The notes beneath the pieces were generated by a model. The model had not been told where the DNA came from and searched no databases. It worked only from the letters and a program-made list of their open reading frames with translations. Position numbers and translations under genes: made by a program. Of a stretch of DNA of 64,000 bases, positions 32,710 to 41,356 are shown piece by piece. This DNA is from Acidimicrobiales bacterium (lineage in GTDB: Bacteria; Actinomycetota; Acidimicrobiia; Acidimicrobiales; DATDAH01), in NCBI GenBank assembly GCA_016794585.1, contig JAEUJM010000026.1:127444-191443 (forward strand), given 5' to 3'. The stretch's first letter is position 1. Each line of letters begins with the position of its first letter.

Positions 32710-33486
32710 ATGGGCGACGACCTCGGCACCTCTGGCCTGCACCTCGAGCGTGAGGGCCCCATCGCCTGGTGCACCATCGACCGGCCCGAGGCGCGCAACG
32801 CGCTGACGCCGGCCATGTACTGGGGCATCAAGCAGGCCGTCCGCCTCGTCAACGCCGACGACGACCTGGCCGCGCTGATCATCACCGGGACGGGCGACGT
32901 CTTCTCGCCCGGGGGTGACCTCGGAGGCCGCTCCCGCGAGGACGAGGCCCTGCCCGAGGGGCTCGGCCAGGAGGTGCTGCCCTTCCTCGCGGTCCGCGAC
33001 AGCCGTGCGCCCGTGATCGCCGCGGTGAACGGGATCTGCCAGGCCGGCGGCCTGCTCATCGCGATGTTGGCCGACATCGCCGTGGTCAGCGACCGCGCCA
33101 CGTTCCGGGTGCCCGAGCTGCTGCGGGGCATCCCCGACGCCACCTACGCCGCCATCCTGCCCGCGCACGTGGGCATGGCCGTGGCCAAGGACCTGCTGTT
33201 GTCGGCCCGGCGCTTCGACGCCGCGGAGGCGCTCCGTCTCGGGCTCATCGCCCGGGTGGTGCCCCACGAGGAGCTCCGCGCCGCCGCCCTCCAGGCGGCC
33301 CGCGAGGTGCTGCAGACCCCGCCCGACGCCCGGGTCCACACCAAGCGCATGCTCCACCAGCACTACGGGGCCATCGACTATCAGACCATGTTCTGGGCCC
33401 TCGAGCACTCGGACGAGCCCCGCGAGGGCATGGCCGCGTTCCTCGAGAAGCGCCCGCCCCGCTGGGTCCCGCCCGAGCCCGACTGA
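32710..33486 (+). CDS. Enoyl-CoA hydratase/isomerase (crotonase) family protein
   Basis: A 258-residue crotonase-fold protein. Visible are IAWCTIDRPEARNALTPAM, the first oxyanion-hole region ITGTGDVFSPGGDL and the second VNGICQAGGLLIAMLADIAV. ATFRVPELLRGI and LLLSARRFDAAEAL follow. The position of the first catalytic Glu of classical hydratases cannot be confirmed, so hydratase versus isomerase or hydrolase activity is open. It lies 17 bp after the amidohydrolase gene and is probably cotranscribed with it. Confidence 0.88.
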   Translation: MGDDLGTSGLHLEREGPIAWCTIDRPEARNALTPAMYWGIKQAVRLVNADDDLAALIITGTGDVFSPGGDLGGRSREDEALPEGLGQEVLPFLAVRDSRAPVIAAVNGICQAGGLLIAMLADIAVVSDRATFRVPELLRGIPDATYAAILPAHVGMAVAKDLLLSARRFDAAEALRLGLIARVVPHEELRAAALQAAREVLQTPPDARVHTKRMLHQHYGAIDYQTMFWALEHSDEPREGMAAFLEKRPPRWVPPEPD

Positions 33487-33638
33487 CCCCACCGAGGCCG
33501 CCCGCCGTACCGGCACGTGGCGTGACCCGCCGGTTCAGATGCGGTGCAGAAAGTGTCACGCGAGGTGTCAGGTGATCGCCTCACGCTGCTGACACGGGCG
33601 ATACGGGCCGGTGATGCCGCCCTCTTACGTTCGGCCTC

Positions 33639-34355
33639 GTGGATACCGGCGTGGACACAAGCTCGTATACAACGCTCCCGCGGCGCGACGTGGCGTACCA
33701 GTTCCTCAAGCAGGGCCTGCTCACCGGTGCCTACCCGCCGGGGGCCCGGTTGGGCGAGGAGCGGGTCGCGGCGGAGCTCGACATGTCCCGCACCCCGGTG
33801 CGCGAGGCCTTCTCCCGCCTCCACACCGAGGGCCTGCTCGAGCGACTCCCCGACGGGGGGTTCGGGCCGACCCTGGTCGACCTGCACCTGATCCGCGAGC
33901 TCTACGAGATCCGCTTCGCCCTCGAGCGGTGCGCGCTGGGCCGGCGCCTCCCGTCGGGCGAGACGGCCCAGGACGAGGAGCAGATCCGGACCCTGCGGGC
34001 CGACTGGGCCGACCTCGAGGCGCCCGCCTCCGACGACGAGGTCGACAGTGACTTCGTCCTCCTCGACGAGGACTTCCACGAGCGCCTCGCCGCCGCCGCC
34101 GGCAACGTCGCCCTCGTCGACGAGCTCCACCGGGTCAACGAGCGCATCCGCATCGTGCGCATGCAGGACTTCCTCACCGCCGAGCGCATCGAACGGACCA
34201 TCACCCAGCACGTCGGCATCCTCGACGTCGTCCTGGCCGATGACTTCGGGACCGCGGACGACCTGCTCGTCGCCCACTTCGACGAGTCGCTGTCCGTGGT
34301 CGAGGAGCGCGCCGCCCTGGCCATCGCCCGCATGTTCAACCGGAGGCACCGCTGA
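33639..34355 (+). CDS. GntR-family (FCD/FadR subgroup) regulator
   Basis: A 238-residue GntR regulator. The winged helix is at about 15-75 ([38 protein letters not shown]), followed by an all-helical FCD ligand domain with the metal-binding pattern D-x3-H ([15 protein letters not shown]) and later His residues (TQHVGIL, HFDESL). The first GTG at 33639 is given; GTG 33651 is possible. Its stop overlaps the ATG of the ABC ATPase (TGATG), so it leads the transporter/hydrolase operon and is the likely sensor of the imported compound. A GTATAC-centred palindrome lies within its first codons. Confidence 0.9.
   Translation: MDTGVDTSSYTTLPRRDVAYQFLKQGLLTGAYPPGARLGEERVAAELDMSRTPVREAFSRLHTEGLLERLPDGGFGPTLVDLHLIRELYEIRFALERCALGRRLPSGETAQDEEQIRTLRADWADLEAPASDDEVDSDFVLLDEDFHERLAAAAGNVALVDELHRVNERIRIVRMQDFLTAERIERTITQHVGILDVVLADDFGTADDLLVAHFDESLSVVEERAALAIARMFNRRHR
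33663..33672. promoter_or_regulatory. Candidate GntR operator centred on GTATAC
   Basis: TCGTATACAA resembles the TTGTATACAA-type sites bound by FCD-subgroup GntR regulators. It overlaps codons 9-12 of the GntR gene itself, so it would act as an internal autoregulatory site, or the true transcript starts nearby. Confidence 0.35.
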
Positions 34356-35944
34356 TGTCGGACCCCGCACCCGTCGATCCCGCCGCCGTCGATCTCGCCG
34401 CCGCCGATCTCGCCGCCGCCGAGGCCCCCCTCGTCGACGCGCCACTCCTCGAGGCCCGGGGCATCACCCAGCGCTTCGGCTCGTTCGTGGCCAACGATCA
34501 CGTCGACTTCACCATCCGCACCGGCGAGGTGCATGCCCTCCTCGGCGAGAACGGGGCCGGCAAGAGCACCCTCATGAAGGTCCTCTACGGGGTGAACCAC
34601 CCGCAGGAGGGCGAGATCCTGATCCACGGCGAGCCCATCGAGCTGGGCTCGCCGGCCTCGGCCCGGTCCGCCGGCATCGGCATGGTCTTCCAGGACCTGC
34701 GTCTCGTCCCCGCACTGACGGTGGCGGAGAACGTCGAGCTGGCCTGCGGCACCGGCCGGTACAAGCGGTCCGAGGCCCGGGCCCGGGTGGCCGAGGGCGC
34801 CGAGAAGTACGGGCTCAAGGTCGAGCCCGGTGCCGTCGTGCGGGACCTGTCCATCGCCGAGCGTCAGCTCGTCGAGATCCTGCGGGTGCTCTTGATGGAC
34901 GCCAAGGTCGTGATCCTCGACGAGCCCACGAGCGCCCTGGCTCCCCAGGAGGTGGAGGCGCTGCTCGACGTGATCCGGCGGCTGCGGTCGGACGGGTTGG
35001 GCATCGCCCTCATCACCCACAAGCTGGCCGAGACCCGGGCCGTGGCCGACCGCCTGACCGTGCTGCGCCACGGCGTGATGGCGCTCTCCGACGCCCACCC
35101 CGACGACCACACCGACGCACAGCTGGTCGAGACCATGGTGGGCAGCGTCCCGCCGCCCCTGCCCGCCGAACGCGAGCCTGTCCGCCACGGCGAGCCCGCC
35201 CTTGCGGTCAGTGGCGTGAGCGCCACGTCCGTCGACGGTCGCTCGAAGATCCACGACGTCACCTTCCTCGTGCAGCCGGGCGAGCTGGTGGGCATCGCCG
35301 GCGTGTCCGGGAACGGCCAGCGCGAGCTCCTCGACGCCATCCTCGGGATGCTGCCCCTCCACAAGGGCGAGATCCACGTCGGCGGCCGCGAGATGAGCAA
35401 GTTGGGCAAGCCGGGCAAGACCCTCGGTGCGGGCGTGGTGTCCGTTCCCGAGGACCCGGTGAACGACGCCGTCGTCGGGGGCCTGGCCGTGCTCGGGCAC
35501 CTGCCCCTGAACGGACGCCCCTTCCCCAAGCGGGGCCCCCGCATCGACTGGAAGGCGGTCCGCGCCGCGGTCGAGTCCAGCGACATCGCCGAGCGCCTCA
35601 ACATGGCGCCTCTCGAGCGCGAGGTGGCCACCCTCTCGGGCGGCAACATCCAACGGGTCGTCCTCACCCGGACGTTCCTCGTCGACGACCCGACGCTGGT
35701 GGTCGTCGCCTACCCGAGCCGGGGCCTCGACGTCGCCTCGGTGCGGGCCACCCAGCAGCTCCTCCTCGACCGGCGGGCGGCCGGTGCCGGCGTGCTCATG
35801 GTGTCCGAGGACATCGACGAGCTCCTCGCGCTGGCCGACCGCATCGTCGTGCTCCACGACGGCGAGGTCGCGGGGATCGTCGATCCGTCCACGACCGACC
35901 GCCAGGCGATCGGTCGCCTCATGCTCCAAGGGGCCGCCGCATGA
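34355..35944 (+). CDS. ABC transporter ATP-binding protein, two-domain (BMP/ribose type)
   Basis: A 529-residue protein with two fused ATPase domains, as in nucleoside and sugar importers. Domain 1 is complete: Walker [17 protein letters not shown], signature [11 protein letters not shown], Walker [12 protein letters not shown]. Domain 2 has a degenerate Walker A ([14 protein letters not shown]), an intact signature [11 protein letters not shown] and an altered Walker B ([12 protein letters not shown]), so only one site should hydrolyse ATP, the usual asymmetry in this class. A short Ala/Asp repeat precedes domain 1. The ATG overlaps the GntR stop and its own stop overlaps the first permease start. 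Confidence 0.93.
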   Translation: MSDPAPVDPAAVDLAAADLAAAEAPLVDAPLLEARGITQRFGSFVANDHVDFTIRTGEVHALLGENGAGKSTLMKVLYGVNHPQEGEILIHGEPIELGSPASARSAGIGMVFQDLRLVPALTVAENVELACGTGRYKRSEARARVAEGAEKYGLKVEPGAVVRDLSIAERQLVEILRVLLMDAKVVILDEPTSALAPQEVEALLDVIRRLRSDGLGIALITHKLAETRAVADRLTVLRHGVMALSDAHPDDHTDAQLVETMVGSVPPPLPAEREPVRHGEPALAVSGVSATSVDGRSKIHDVTFLVQPGELVGIAGVSGNGQRELLDAILGMLPLHKGEIHVGGREMSKLGKPGKTLGAGVVSVPEDPVNDAVVGGLAVLGHLPLNGRPFPKRGPRIDWKAVRAAVESSDIAERLNMAPLEREVATLSGGNIQRVVLTRTFLVDDPTLVVVAYPSRGLDVASVRATQQLLLDRRAAGAGVLMVSEDIDELLALADRIVVLHDGEVAGIVDPSTTDRQAIGRLMLQGAAA

Positions 35945-37134
35945 CCACCACGCAGGCTGATCTCGTCCCCGACCCGGCGGGCGAGCCCGGTGCCACGACC
36001 TCGTCCGGTCTGACGGTCGAGACGGCCGAGCCGGCGAGCGAGGAGCCCGGGGCGCACTGGGAGCCCGACGGCGAGGCCGCCGAGGCCGACGCCGAGGCCG
36101 CCCACTGGAGCGAGCACCACCTGCTCCGCGCCGCCGTGCGCTGGGTGCTGGTCATCGGCTCGACCATCGTCATCTACTCGGCCTTCCTGCTGGCCAAGGG
36201 AGCCGACCCCCTCGCGGTGCTCCGGTCGATGTGGGACACGGCGCTGGGCAACCCGGATGCCATCGGCGAGACCCTGATCCGCTCGACGCCGCTGCTCATG
36301 GCTGCGCTGGCCGCCGCGGTGCCCGCCCGCGCCGGCCTGTTCAACCTCGGAGGCGAGGGCCAGCTGCTCATGGGCGCCATCGGGGCGTTCCTGGTGGCCA
36401 ACCGCCTCGACGCCGGTGCGCCGAGCGTTCCCACCCTCGTCCTGATGGGCCTGGGCGGCGCCGCCATGGGCTTCCTCTGGGCGGCCCTGCCCGCCCTGCT
36501 GAAGGTGGTCACCCGCACCAACGAGGCCATCAGCAGCCTCCTGCTCAACTACATCGCCGCCCTCGTGGTGACCTGGCTCTGCTTCGAGCCCTGGAAGGAC
36601 CCGACCAGCCTCGGCCAGGCGTACAGCCGTGAGCTCGTCGACGGCGAGCGGTTCCCCGTCATCTGGGGTGCCCGTGTGCACGCCGGCATCTTCGTGGCCC
36701 TGGTCGCCGCGGTGGTCCTGTGGTGGGTGCTGCGCTCGACCACCTGGGGCTTCAAGCTGCGGGTGGTCGGGGGCAACTCGGCCGCCGCCCGCCGGGCCGG
36801 ACTGGCCGTCGGCGGCCTGTCCATCGCCGCCATTGGCCTCGGCGGCGCCCTCGCCGGGCTCGGCGGGATGATCGAGGTGGCCGGCACCGAGGGCCGGCTC
36901 CGTCCCGACCTGCTGGTGGGCATCGGCTTCATCGGCTTCCTCGCCTCGTGGCTCGGCCGTCACGACCCCCTCAAGGCGTGCCTCGCCGCCCTCCTCCTCG
37001 GCGCCATCGCCGTGGGCGGCTCGGGGCTGCGCATCACCGCCGGCCTGTCCGGTGGCGCCGTGAACATCCTCATGGCGCTCGTCCTGATCACGGTCCTCGG
37101 TTGGGGGCCCCGTCGCACCCGGAGCGCTGCCTGA
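35941..37134 (+). CDS. ABC transporter permease (BPD_transp_2)
   Basis: A 397-residue permease with an unusual hydrophilic, acidic N-terminal extension of about 60 residues (rich in Glu, Ala and Pro) before the first membrane helix at about 67-87. The core has some eight to ten helices with [20 protein letters not shown] and [15 protein letters not shown], typical of inner-membrane subunits of BMP-family nucleoside-type importers. It starts in an ATGA overlap with the ATPase and ends in a TGATG overlap with the second permease. It should pair with that permease as a heterodimer. Confidence 0.92.
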   Translation: MTTTQADLVPDPAGEPGATTSSGLTVETAEPASEEPGAHWEPDGEAAEADAEAAHWSEHHLLRAAVRWVLVIGSTIVIYSAFLLAKGADPLAVLRSMWDTALGNPDAIGETLIRSTPLLMAALAAAVPARAGLFNLGGEGQLLMGAIGAFLVANRLDAGAPSVPTLVLMGLGGAAMGFLWAALPALLKVVTRTNEAISSLLLNYIAALVVTWLCFEPWKDPTSLGQAYSRELVDGERFPVIWGARVHAGIFVALVAAVVLWWVLRSTTWGFKLRVVGGNSAAARRAGLAVGGLSIAAIGLGGALAGLGGMIEVAGTEGRLRPDLLVGIGFIGFLASWLGRHDPLKACLAALLLGAIAVGGSGLRITAGLSGGAVNILMALVLITVLGWGPRRTRSAA

Positions 37135-38033
37135 TGCTCGAGTCCATCCTCGTCGGCGCCGTCGCCGGCGGCACCTGCATGGTCTACGCCGGCCTCGGAG
37201 AGGTGTGCACCGAGCGCTCCGGCGTCATCAACCTCGGGACCGAGGGTTCGATGCTCTGCGGCGCCCTCACCGCCTACGCCATCGGCATCACCACCGGGAA
37301 CCCCTGGCTCGGGGTGGTGGCAGGGATGCTGGCGGGCTCGGCCCTGTCGTCGGTCCACGCCCTGCTCGTGCTCGAGCGGGGCGCCAACCAGATCGCCTCG
37401 GGCCTCGTGGTCACCTTCCTCGGCCTCGGCGTCACCGCCCTGTTCGGCCAGAACTACGTCGGCCAGGGCGTCGTGCCCCTCGAGACCTGGGACATCCCCG
37501 GCCTCTCCGAGCTGCCCTTCCTCGGGCCCGTCCTCTTCCAGCACGACCCGCTGACCTACCTGGCGTTCGCGGCCGTGCCCCTCACCTCCTGGGTGCTGTG
37601 GCGCACCCGGGCCGGCCTCGTGCTGCGGGCCGCGGGCGAGGCCCCGGAGGTCCTCGAGATCTACGGCACCTCGGCCCGCAAGGTGCGGTGGATCACCGTC
37701 CTCGTGGGCGGGGCGATGTCCGGGCTCGGCGGGGCGCAGCTGTCCACCGCCGCCACCCTCAACTGGTCCGAGGGCATGACCGTCGGCCGGGGCTTCGTGG
37801 CCGTGGCCCTCGTCATCTTCGCCGGCTGGAAGCCGCTCAACCTGGCCCTCGGCGCCTATCTCTTCGCCGGCGCCATCGCCTTCCAGCTCCAGCTCCAGGC
37901 CCGGGGTTGGGAGATCTCCCGCTACCTGCTCGAGGCCCTGCCCTACCTGCTGGTCCTCGTCGTCCTCGCCCTGCTCAGCCGCCGCCGCATCCACGGCGGC
38001 CCGGCCACCCTCGAACGGGTCTTCGACCACTAG
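37134..38033 (+). CDS. ABC transporter permease (BPD_transp_2)
   Basis: A 299-residue second permease, shorter and without a hydrophilic extension. SGVINLGTEGSMLCGALTAY matches the conserved loop of the first permease ([15 protein letters not shown]), and LRAAGEAPEVLEIYGTSARK is the EAA-like cytoplasmic loop that contacts the ATPase. Eight or nine hydrophobic helices are visible. The start overlaps the first permease stop. After it comes a 70-bp gap with AAGGAG before the binding-protein gene. Confidence 0.93.
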   Translation: MLESILVGAVAGGTCMVYAGLGEVCTERSGVINLGTEGSMLCGALTAYAIGITTGNPWLGVVAGMLAGSALSSVHALLVLERGANQIASGLVVTFLGLGVTALFGQNYVGQGVVPLETWDIPGLSELPFLGPVLFQHDPLTYLAFAAVPLTSWVLWRTRAGLVLRAAGEAPEVLEIYGTSARKVRWITVLVGGAMSGLGGAQLSTAATLNWSEGMTVGRGFVAVALVIFAGWKPLNLALGAYLFAGAIAFQLQLQARGWEISRYLLEALPYLLVLVVLALLSRRRIHGGPATLERVFDH

Positions 38034-38103
38034 ACGCCCCGGCGCCGTCGAGCCCGCCCCGACCCCCCAAACCAACCACCAACACCCCCATCAAGGAGCC
38101 TCC

Positions 38104-39237
38104 ATGCCCAGATCCCTACGTGTCGCCGCCGTCGTGTGCGGCCTGGCGCTGCTCGCCGGCGCCTGCTCGTCGAGCAGCGACTCGTCCTCCTCCGACACGA
38201 CCGGCGGTGACGACGACGCCACCACGGTCGGGTTCATCTACGTCGGCCCCAAGGACGACTTCGGCTACAACCAGGCCGCCTACGAGGGCAGCGAGGCCAT
38301 GGCCGAGACGGTCGACGGCGTCGAGCTGCTCCAGGCCGAGAACGTCCCAGAGACCGCCGAGTCCGAGCAGGTCATGCAGGACATGATCGACCAGGGCGCC
38401 GAGATCATCTTCGCCACCAGCTACGGGCACCTCGAGTTCGCCCAGAACGTGGCCGAGCGCAACCCCGACGTGACCTTCGTGCACCAGGGTGGCCTCGAGG
38501 GCGACAACCAGCTCGACAACGTGGGCACGTACTTCGGCACCGTGTACGAGCCGGTGTACCTGGCGGGCATCGCGGCCGGTGAAAGCACCGAGACCGACAC
38601 GCTCGGCTACATCTACGCCTTCCCCATCCCCCAGACGCTGGCCAACATCAACGCCTTCACCCTGGGCGCCCAGTCGGTCAACCCCGACGCCGAGGTCATC
38701 ACCATCTCCACCGGGAGCTGGTGCGACCCCGCCGTGCAGGCCGAGGCCGTCGCCTCGCTGCTCGACCAGGACGTCGACGTGATCAGCCAGCACCAGGACT
38801 GCACCAAGACCATCATCGAGGCCACCGAGGCCGCCGGCGCCATGACCGTCGGCTACCACTACGACGCCTCCGAGCTCGCCCCCGAGGGCTGGGTGACCGG
38901 CTCCGAGTGGGACTGGGGCCCGCTCTACAGCGACATCGTCGAGACCATCCAGGCCGGCGAGTTCGCCGAGTCGGACTACAACGGCGACTTCCGGGTCGGC
39001 CTGCAGACCGGTGACAACCCGTTCGTCCAGTCGCCCTTCGGCACGATGGTCTCCGAGGAGACCATCGCCCTCATCGAAGAGGCCAAGCAGCGCTTCATCG
39101 ACGGCGGCTCGCCCTTCGAGGGCGTGGTGAAGAACCAGGACGGCGAGGTCGTCTACGACGAGGGCGAGCAGCCCACCTACGACGAGGTCGAGCAGATGGA
39201 CTTCTTCGTCGAGGGCGTCACCGGGACGATCGGCTAG
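38104..39237 (+). CDS. BMP-family substrate-binding lipoprotein
   Basis: A 377-residue ABC-importer binding protein. The signal peptide ends in the lipobox LLAGAC with Cys21, followed by a Ser/Asp/Thr linker. The BMP (Med/PnrA-like) domain follows: VGFIYVGPKDDFGYNQAAYE, GAEIIFATSYGHLEFA, TDTLGYIYAFPIPQTLANIN and SQHQDCTKTIIEATEAAG. Classical members bind nucleosides or other purine-like compounds. It completes a GntR-ATPase-permease-permease-BMP set. The downstream biuret and allophanate hydrolases suggest the ligand here is a ureide or triazine breakdown product, but this is inference. Confidence 0.93.
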   Translation: MPRSLRVAAVVCGLALLAGACSSSSDSSSSDTTGGDDDATTVGFIYVGPKDDFGYNQAAYEGSEAMAETVDGVELLQAENVPETAESEQVMQDMIDQGAEIIFATSYGHLEFAQNVAERNPDVTFVHQGGLEGDNQLDNVGTYFGTVYEPVYLAGIAAGESTETDTLGYIYAFPIPQTLANINAFTLGAQSVNPDAEVITISTGSWCDPAVQAEAVASLLDQDVDVISQHQDCTKTIIEATEAAGAMTVGYHYDASELAPEGWVTGSEWDWGPLYSDIVETIQAGEFAESDYNGDFRVGLQTGDNPFVQSPFGTMVSEETIALIEEAKQRFIDGGSPFEGVVKNQDGEVVYDEGEQPTYDEVEQMDFFVEGVTGTIG

Positions 39238-39245
39238 CACGTCCC

Positions 39246-40007
39246 GTGCCGGCCACCATCCACCTCGATCGTGGCGAGGGCCCCGGCGTCGTGCTGCTGC
39301 ACGGCGTCGGGGCCGGCCCCGCCACGTTCGCCACGGTCGCCGACGACCTGGCGCACGACCACCACGTGCTGGTGGTGGAGCGTCCGGTCGGCGGCCGGGG
39401 GCACGGCGAGGCCGGCGACCTCGCCGAGCAGGTGGAGCAGGTGGTCGCCCTCCTCAGCCAGGAGCGGGCGGTCGGAGTGGCGGTGGTCGGCGTGAGCGGT
39501 GGGGCAACCCTCGCCCTCGACCTGGCCATCCGCCATCCCGGCGTGGCCACCGGCCTGGTGGTGCACGAGCCCCTGCTCGGTCACCAGGCCCCGACCCTGC
39601 ACCGTCGCTTCGCCGAGGCGGCGGCGCAGGCCGCCGCCGGCGACGACGCCGCACTCGCCGTGGTGCGGTCGGTGATGGGGGAGCCCGCGTGGGCCGCCCT
39701 CGATCCGGCCGTGCGGGCGGACGCGACCGCCGGCGCCGCCCGCTGGCGGGCGGAGATCCCCCAGTTCGCCGCCTTCGACCCGAGCCAGGACGACCTTCGG
39801 GGCCTGGCCGGCCTTCCCATCCTCTGCACCGTCGGCGCCGCCAGCGGCCCCGAGCGCCACGCCGCCGCGGCCGCGCTGGCCCGACTCGCCGGGGCCGAGG
39901 TGGCCGTCGTCGCCGGCGCCGGCAACGCGGTCCAACTCGACGCCCCCCACGCTTTCGCACAGCTCGTGCGCACGTGGCTGGCCCTTCCCGCCGGAGCCCG
40001 ATCGTGA
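39246..40007 (+). CDS. Alpha/beta-hydrolase fold protein with altered catalytic His
   Basis: A 253-residue alpha/beta-hydrolase-fold protein. The oxyanion strand VVLLHGVGAGPATF and the nucleophile elbow VVGVSGGATLALDLA are intact. Where such proteins normally carry the catalytic His (GAGH-x-VQLDAP), this one reads GAGNAVQLDAP, so His is replaced by Asn; a His seven residues later (APHAF) is not in the usual place. The acid position, TVGAASGPERH, also lacks Asp/Glu. It may be inactive or use a rearranged triad. It starts at GTG 39246, eight bases after the BMP gene, and overlaps the next gene by GTGA. Confidence 0.75.
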   Translation: MPATIHLDRGEGPGVVLLHGVGAGPATFATVADDLAHDHHVLVVERPVGGRGHGEAGDLAEQVEQVVALLSQERAVGVAVVGVSGGATLALDLAIRHPGVATGLVVHEPLLGHQAPTLHRRFAEAAAQAAAGDDAALAVVRSVMGEPAWAALDPAVRADATAGAARWRAEIPQFAAFDPSQDDLRGLAGLPILCTVGAASGPERHAAAAALARLAGAEVAVVAGAGNAVQLDAPHAFAQLVRTWLALPAGARS

Positions 40008-40624
40008 CGACCCACCCCATGGCCGCCAACCCCATGACCACCACCCCGCCCCCCGTGGGCGGCCCCGACGCCGGCGCCACGTTCGTGGCCGGCACCGAGC
40101 CGTATCCCTGGCCCTACGACGGTGCGCTGGCGCCCGGGCACCTCGCCCTCGTCCTCGCCGGCTGGGACGACAGCTGGTCGACCCGGGCCCACGACCCCGC
40201 CGCGGCGCGGGCCGCCTGCCTCGAGCTGGCGCTCGCGGTCGAGGCCTACGGCGGCCTCGTCCTCTCGGTCGCCCACGGGCCTGCGTCCGACCCGTCGAGC
40301 GGGCCGGCCCTGCCCGTCGAGGCCATCGCCGTCGTGGCGGCCGGAGTCGACGCGTTCCACGGCAGCCCGCTCGACGCCCTGCTCCGCCGGGCCGGGCGCA
40401 CCCATCTGCTCGTCGCCGGGTTCGGCCTCGAGGGCCCCGTGCACTCGACCCTGCGGTCGGCCAACGACCGGGGGTACGAGTGCCTGCTCGTCACCGACGC
40501 CTCCGCTCCACTCGTGCCCGAGCTGGCCGCGCCCGCCGCACACACCGTGACCATGTCCGGCGGCATCTTCGGCGCCGTCGGCTCCGCCGCCGCCGTCCTC
40601 GCCGCCCTCGACCCTCCCCGCTGA
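40004..40624 (+). CDS. Isochorismatase-fold pseudoenzyme, paralogue of the adjacent biuret-hydrolase-like protein
   Basis: A 206-residue shortened paralogue of the next gene. Shared segments are PYPWPYDGAL at the start, then [20 protein letters not shown] and MSGGIFGAVGSAAAVLAALD. All three catalytic positions of the cysteine-hydrolase triad are changed: the Asp of NIDWQTDF becomes Gly (LAGWDDSW), the Lys of PGKGAF becomes Val (AGVDAF), and the Cys of TTDVCVHTT becomes Pro (LEGPVHST). The middle region with the substrate loop is also shortened. The fold is kept and the frame is open, so this is a maintained non-catalytic protein rather than a decaying gene. The start is GTG 40004 in a GTGA overlap; ATG 40019 is possible. 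Confidence 0.8.
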   Translation: MTTHPMAANPMTTTPPPVGGPDAGATFVAGTEPYPWPYDGALAPGHLALVLAGWDDSWSTRAHDPAAARAACLELALAVEAYGGLVLSVAHGPASDPSSGPALPVEAIAVVAAGVDAFHGSPLDALLRRAGRTHLLVAGFGLEGPVHSTLRSANDRGYECLLVTDASAPLVPELAAPAAHTVTMSGGIFGAVGSAAAVLAALDPPR

Positions 40625-40651
40625 CCGTCCCGACCCGCCAAGGAGCGACCC

Positions 40652-41356
40652 ATGCCCACCTTCGGACCCATCGACGCCCGCCCGTACGCCTGGCCGTACG
40701 ACGGGGCCATCGACCCGTCCACCACGGCCCTCGTCAACATCGACTGGCAGACGGACTTCTGCGGTCCGGGCGGCTACGTGGACGCGATGGGCTACGACCT
40801 GAACCTGACGCGGGCCGGCCTGGCCCCGACGATGGAGGTGCTGGCCGCGTGCCGGGCCGTGGGCATGCTCGTGATCCACACGCGTGAGGGCCATCTCCCG
40901 GACCTCACCGATTGCCCGCCCAACAAGCTCTGGCGCTCGCAGCGCATCGGCGCGGGCATCGGCGATGCCGGCCCCTGCGGACGCATCCTGGTGCGCGGTG
41001 AGCCAGGCTGGGACATCGTCCCCGAGGTGTACCCGGTCGAGGGCGAGGTGGTCATCGACAAGCCGGGCAAGGGGGCCTTCTACGCCACCGAGCTCGACCT
41101 CGTGCTGCGCACCAAGGGCATCACCCACATCATCCTCACGGGGATCACCACCGACGTCTGCGTGCACACGACGATGCGCGAGGCCAACGACCGCGGCTAC
41201 GAGTGCCTGCTGCTCGAGGACTGCACCGGGGCCACCGACGTCGGCAACTACGAAGCGGCGCTGCACATGGTGACCATGCAGGGCGGGGTGTTCGGGGCCG
41301 TGGCCCGATCGAGCGCCCTGCTGGCCGCGCTCGACGCCACCGCGCCCGTTGGCTGA
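40652..41356 (+). CDS. biuH: Isochorismatase-family cysteine hydrolase, probable biuret hydrolase
   Basis: A 234-residue cysteine hydrolase of the isochorismatase fold. The triad is complete: Asp31 in [15 protein letters not shown], Lys140 in [11 protein letters not shown] and Cys170 in [44 protein letters not shown] and [14 protein letters not shown] are the pattern of biuret hydrolases, which convert biuret to allophanate and ammonia. It is directly followed by an allophanate hydrolase gene overlapping by 8 bases, the expected next step, which supports the call. A related ureidoacrylate- or triuret-type activity is the main alternative. AAGGAG precedes the ATG. Confidence 0.78.
   Translation: MPTFGPIDARPYAWPYDGAIDPSTTALVNIDWQTDFCGPGGYVDAMGYDLNLTRAGLAPTMEVLAACRAVGMLVIHTREGHLPDLTDCPPNKLWRSQRIGAGIGDAGPCGRILVRGEPGWDIVPEVYPVEGEVVIDKPGKGAFYATELDLVLRTKGITHIILTGITTDVCVHTTMREANDRGYECLLLEDCTGATDVGNYEAALHMVTMQGGVFGAVARSSALLAALDATAPVG

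Noticed and set aside
41349-41356. Frameshift between the biuret hydrolase-like and allophanate hydrolase genes
   Set aside because: The hydrolase ends with a normal C-terminus at 41356 and the amidase has its own TTG start at 41349; an 8-base overlap explains the junction.
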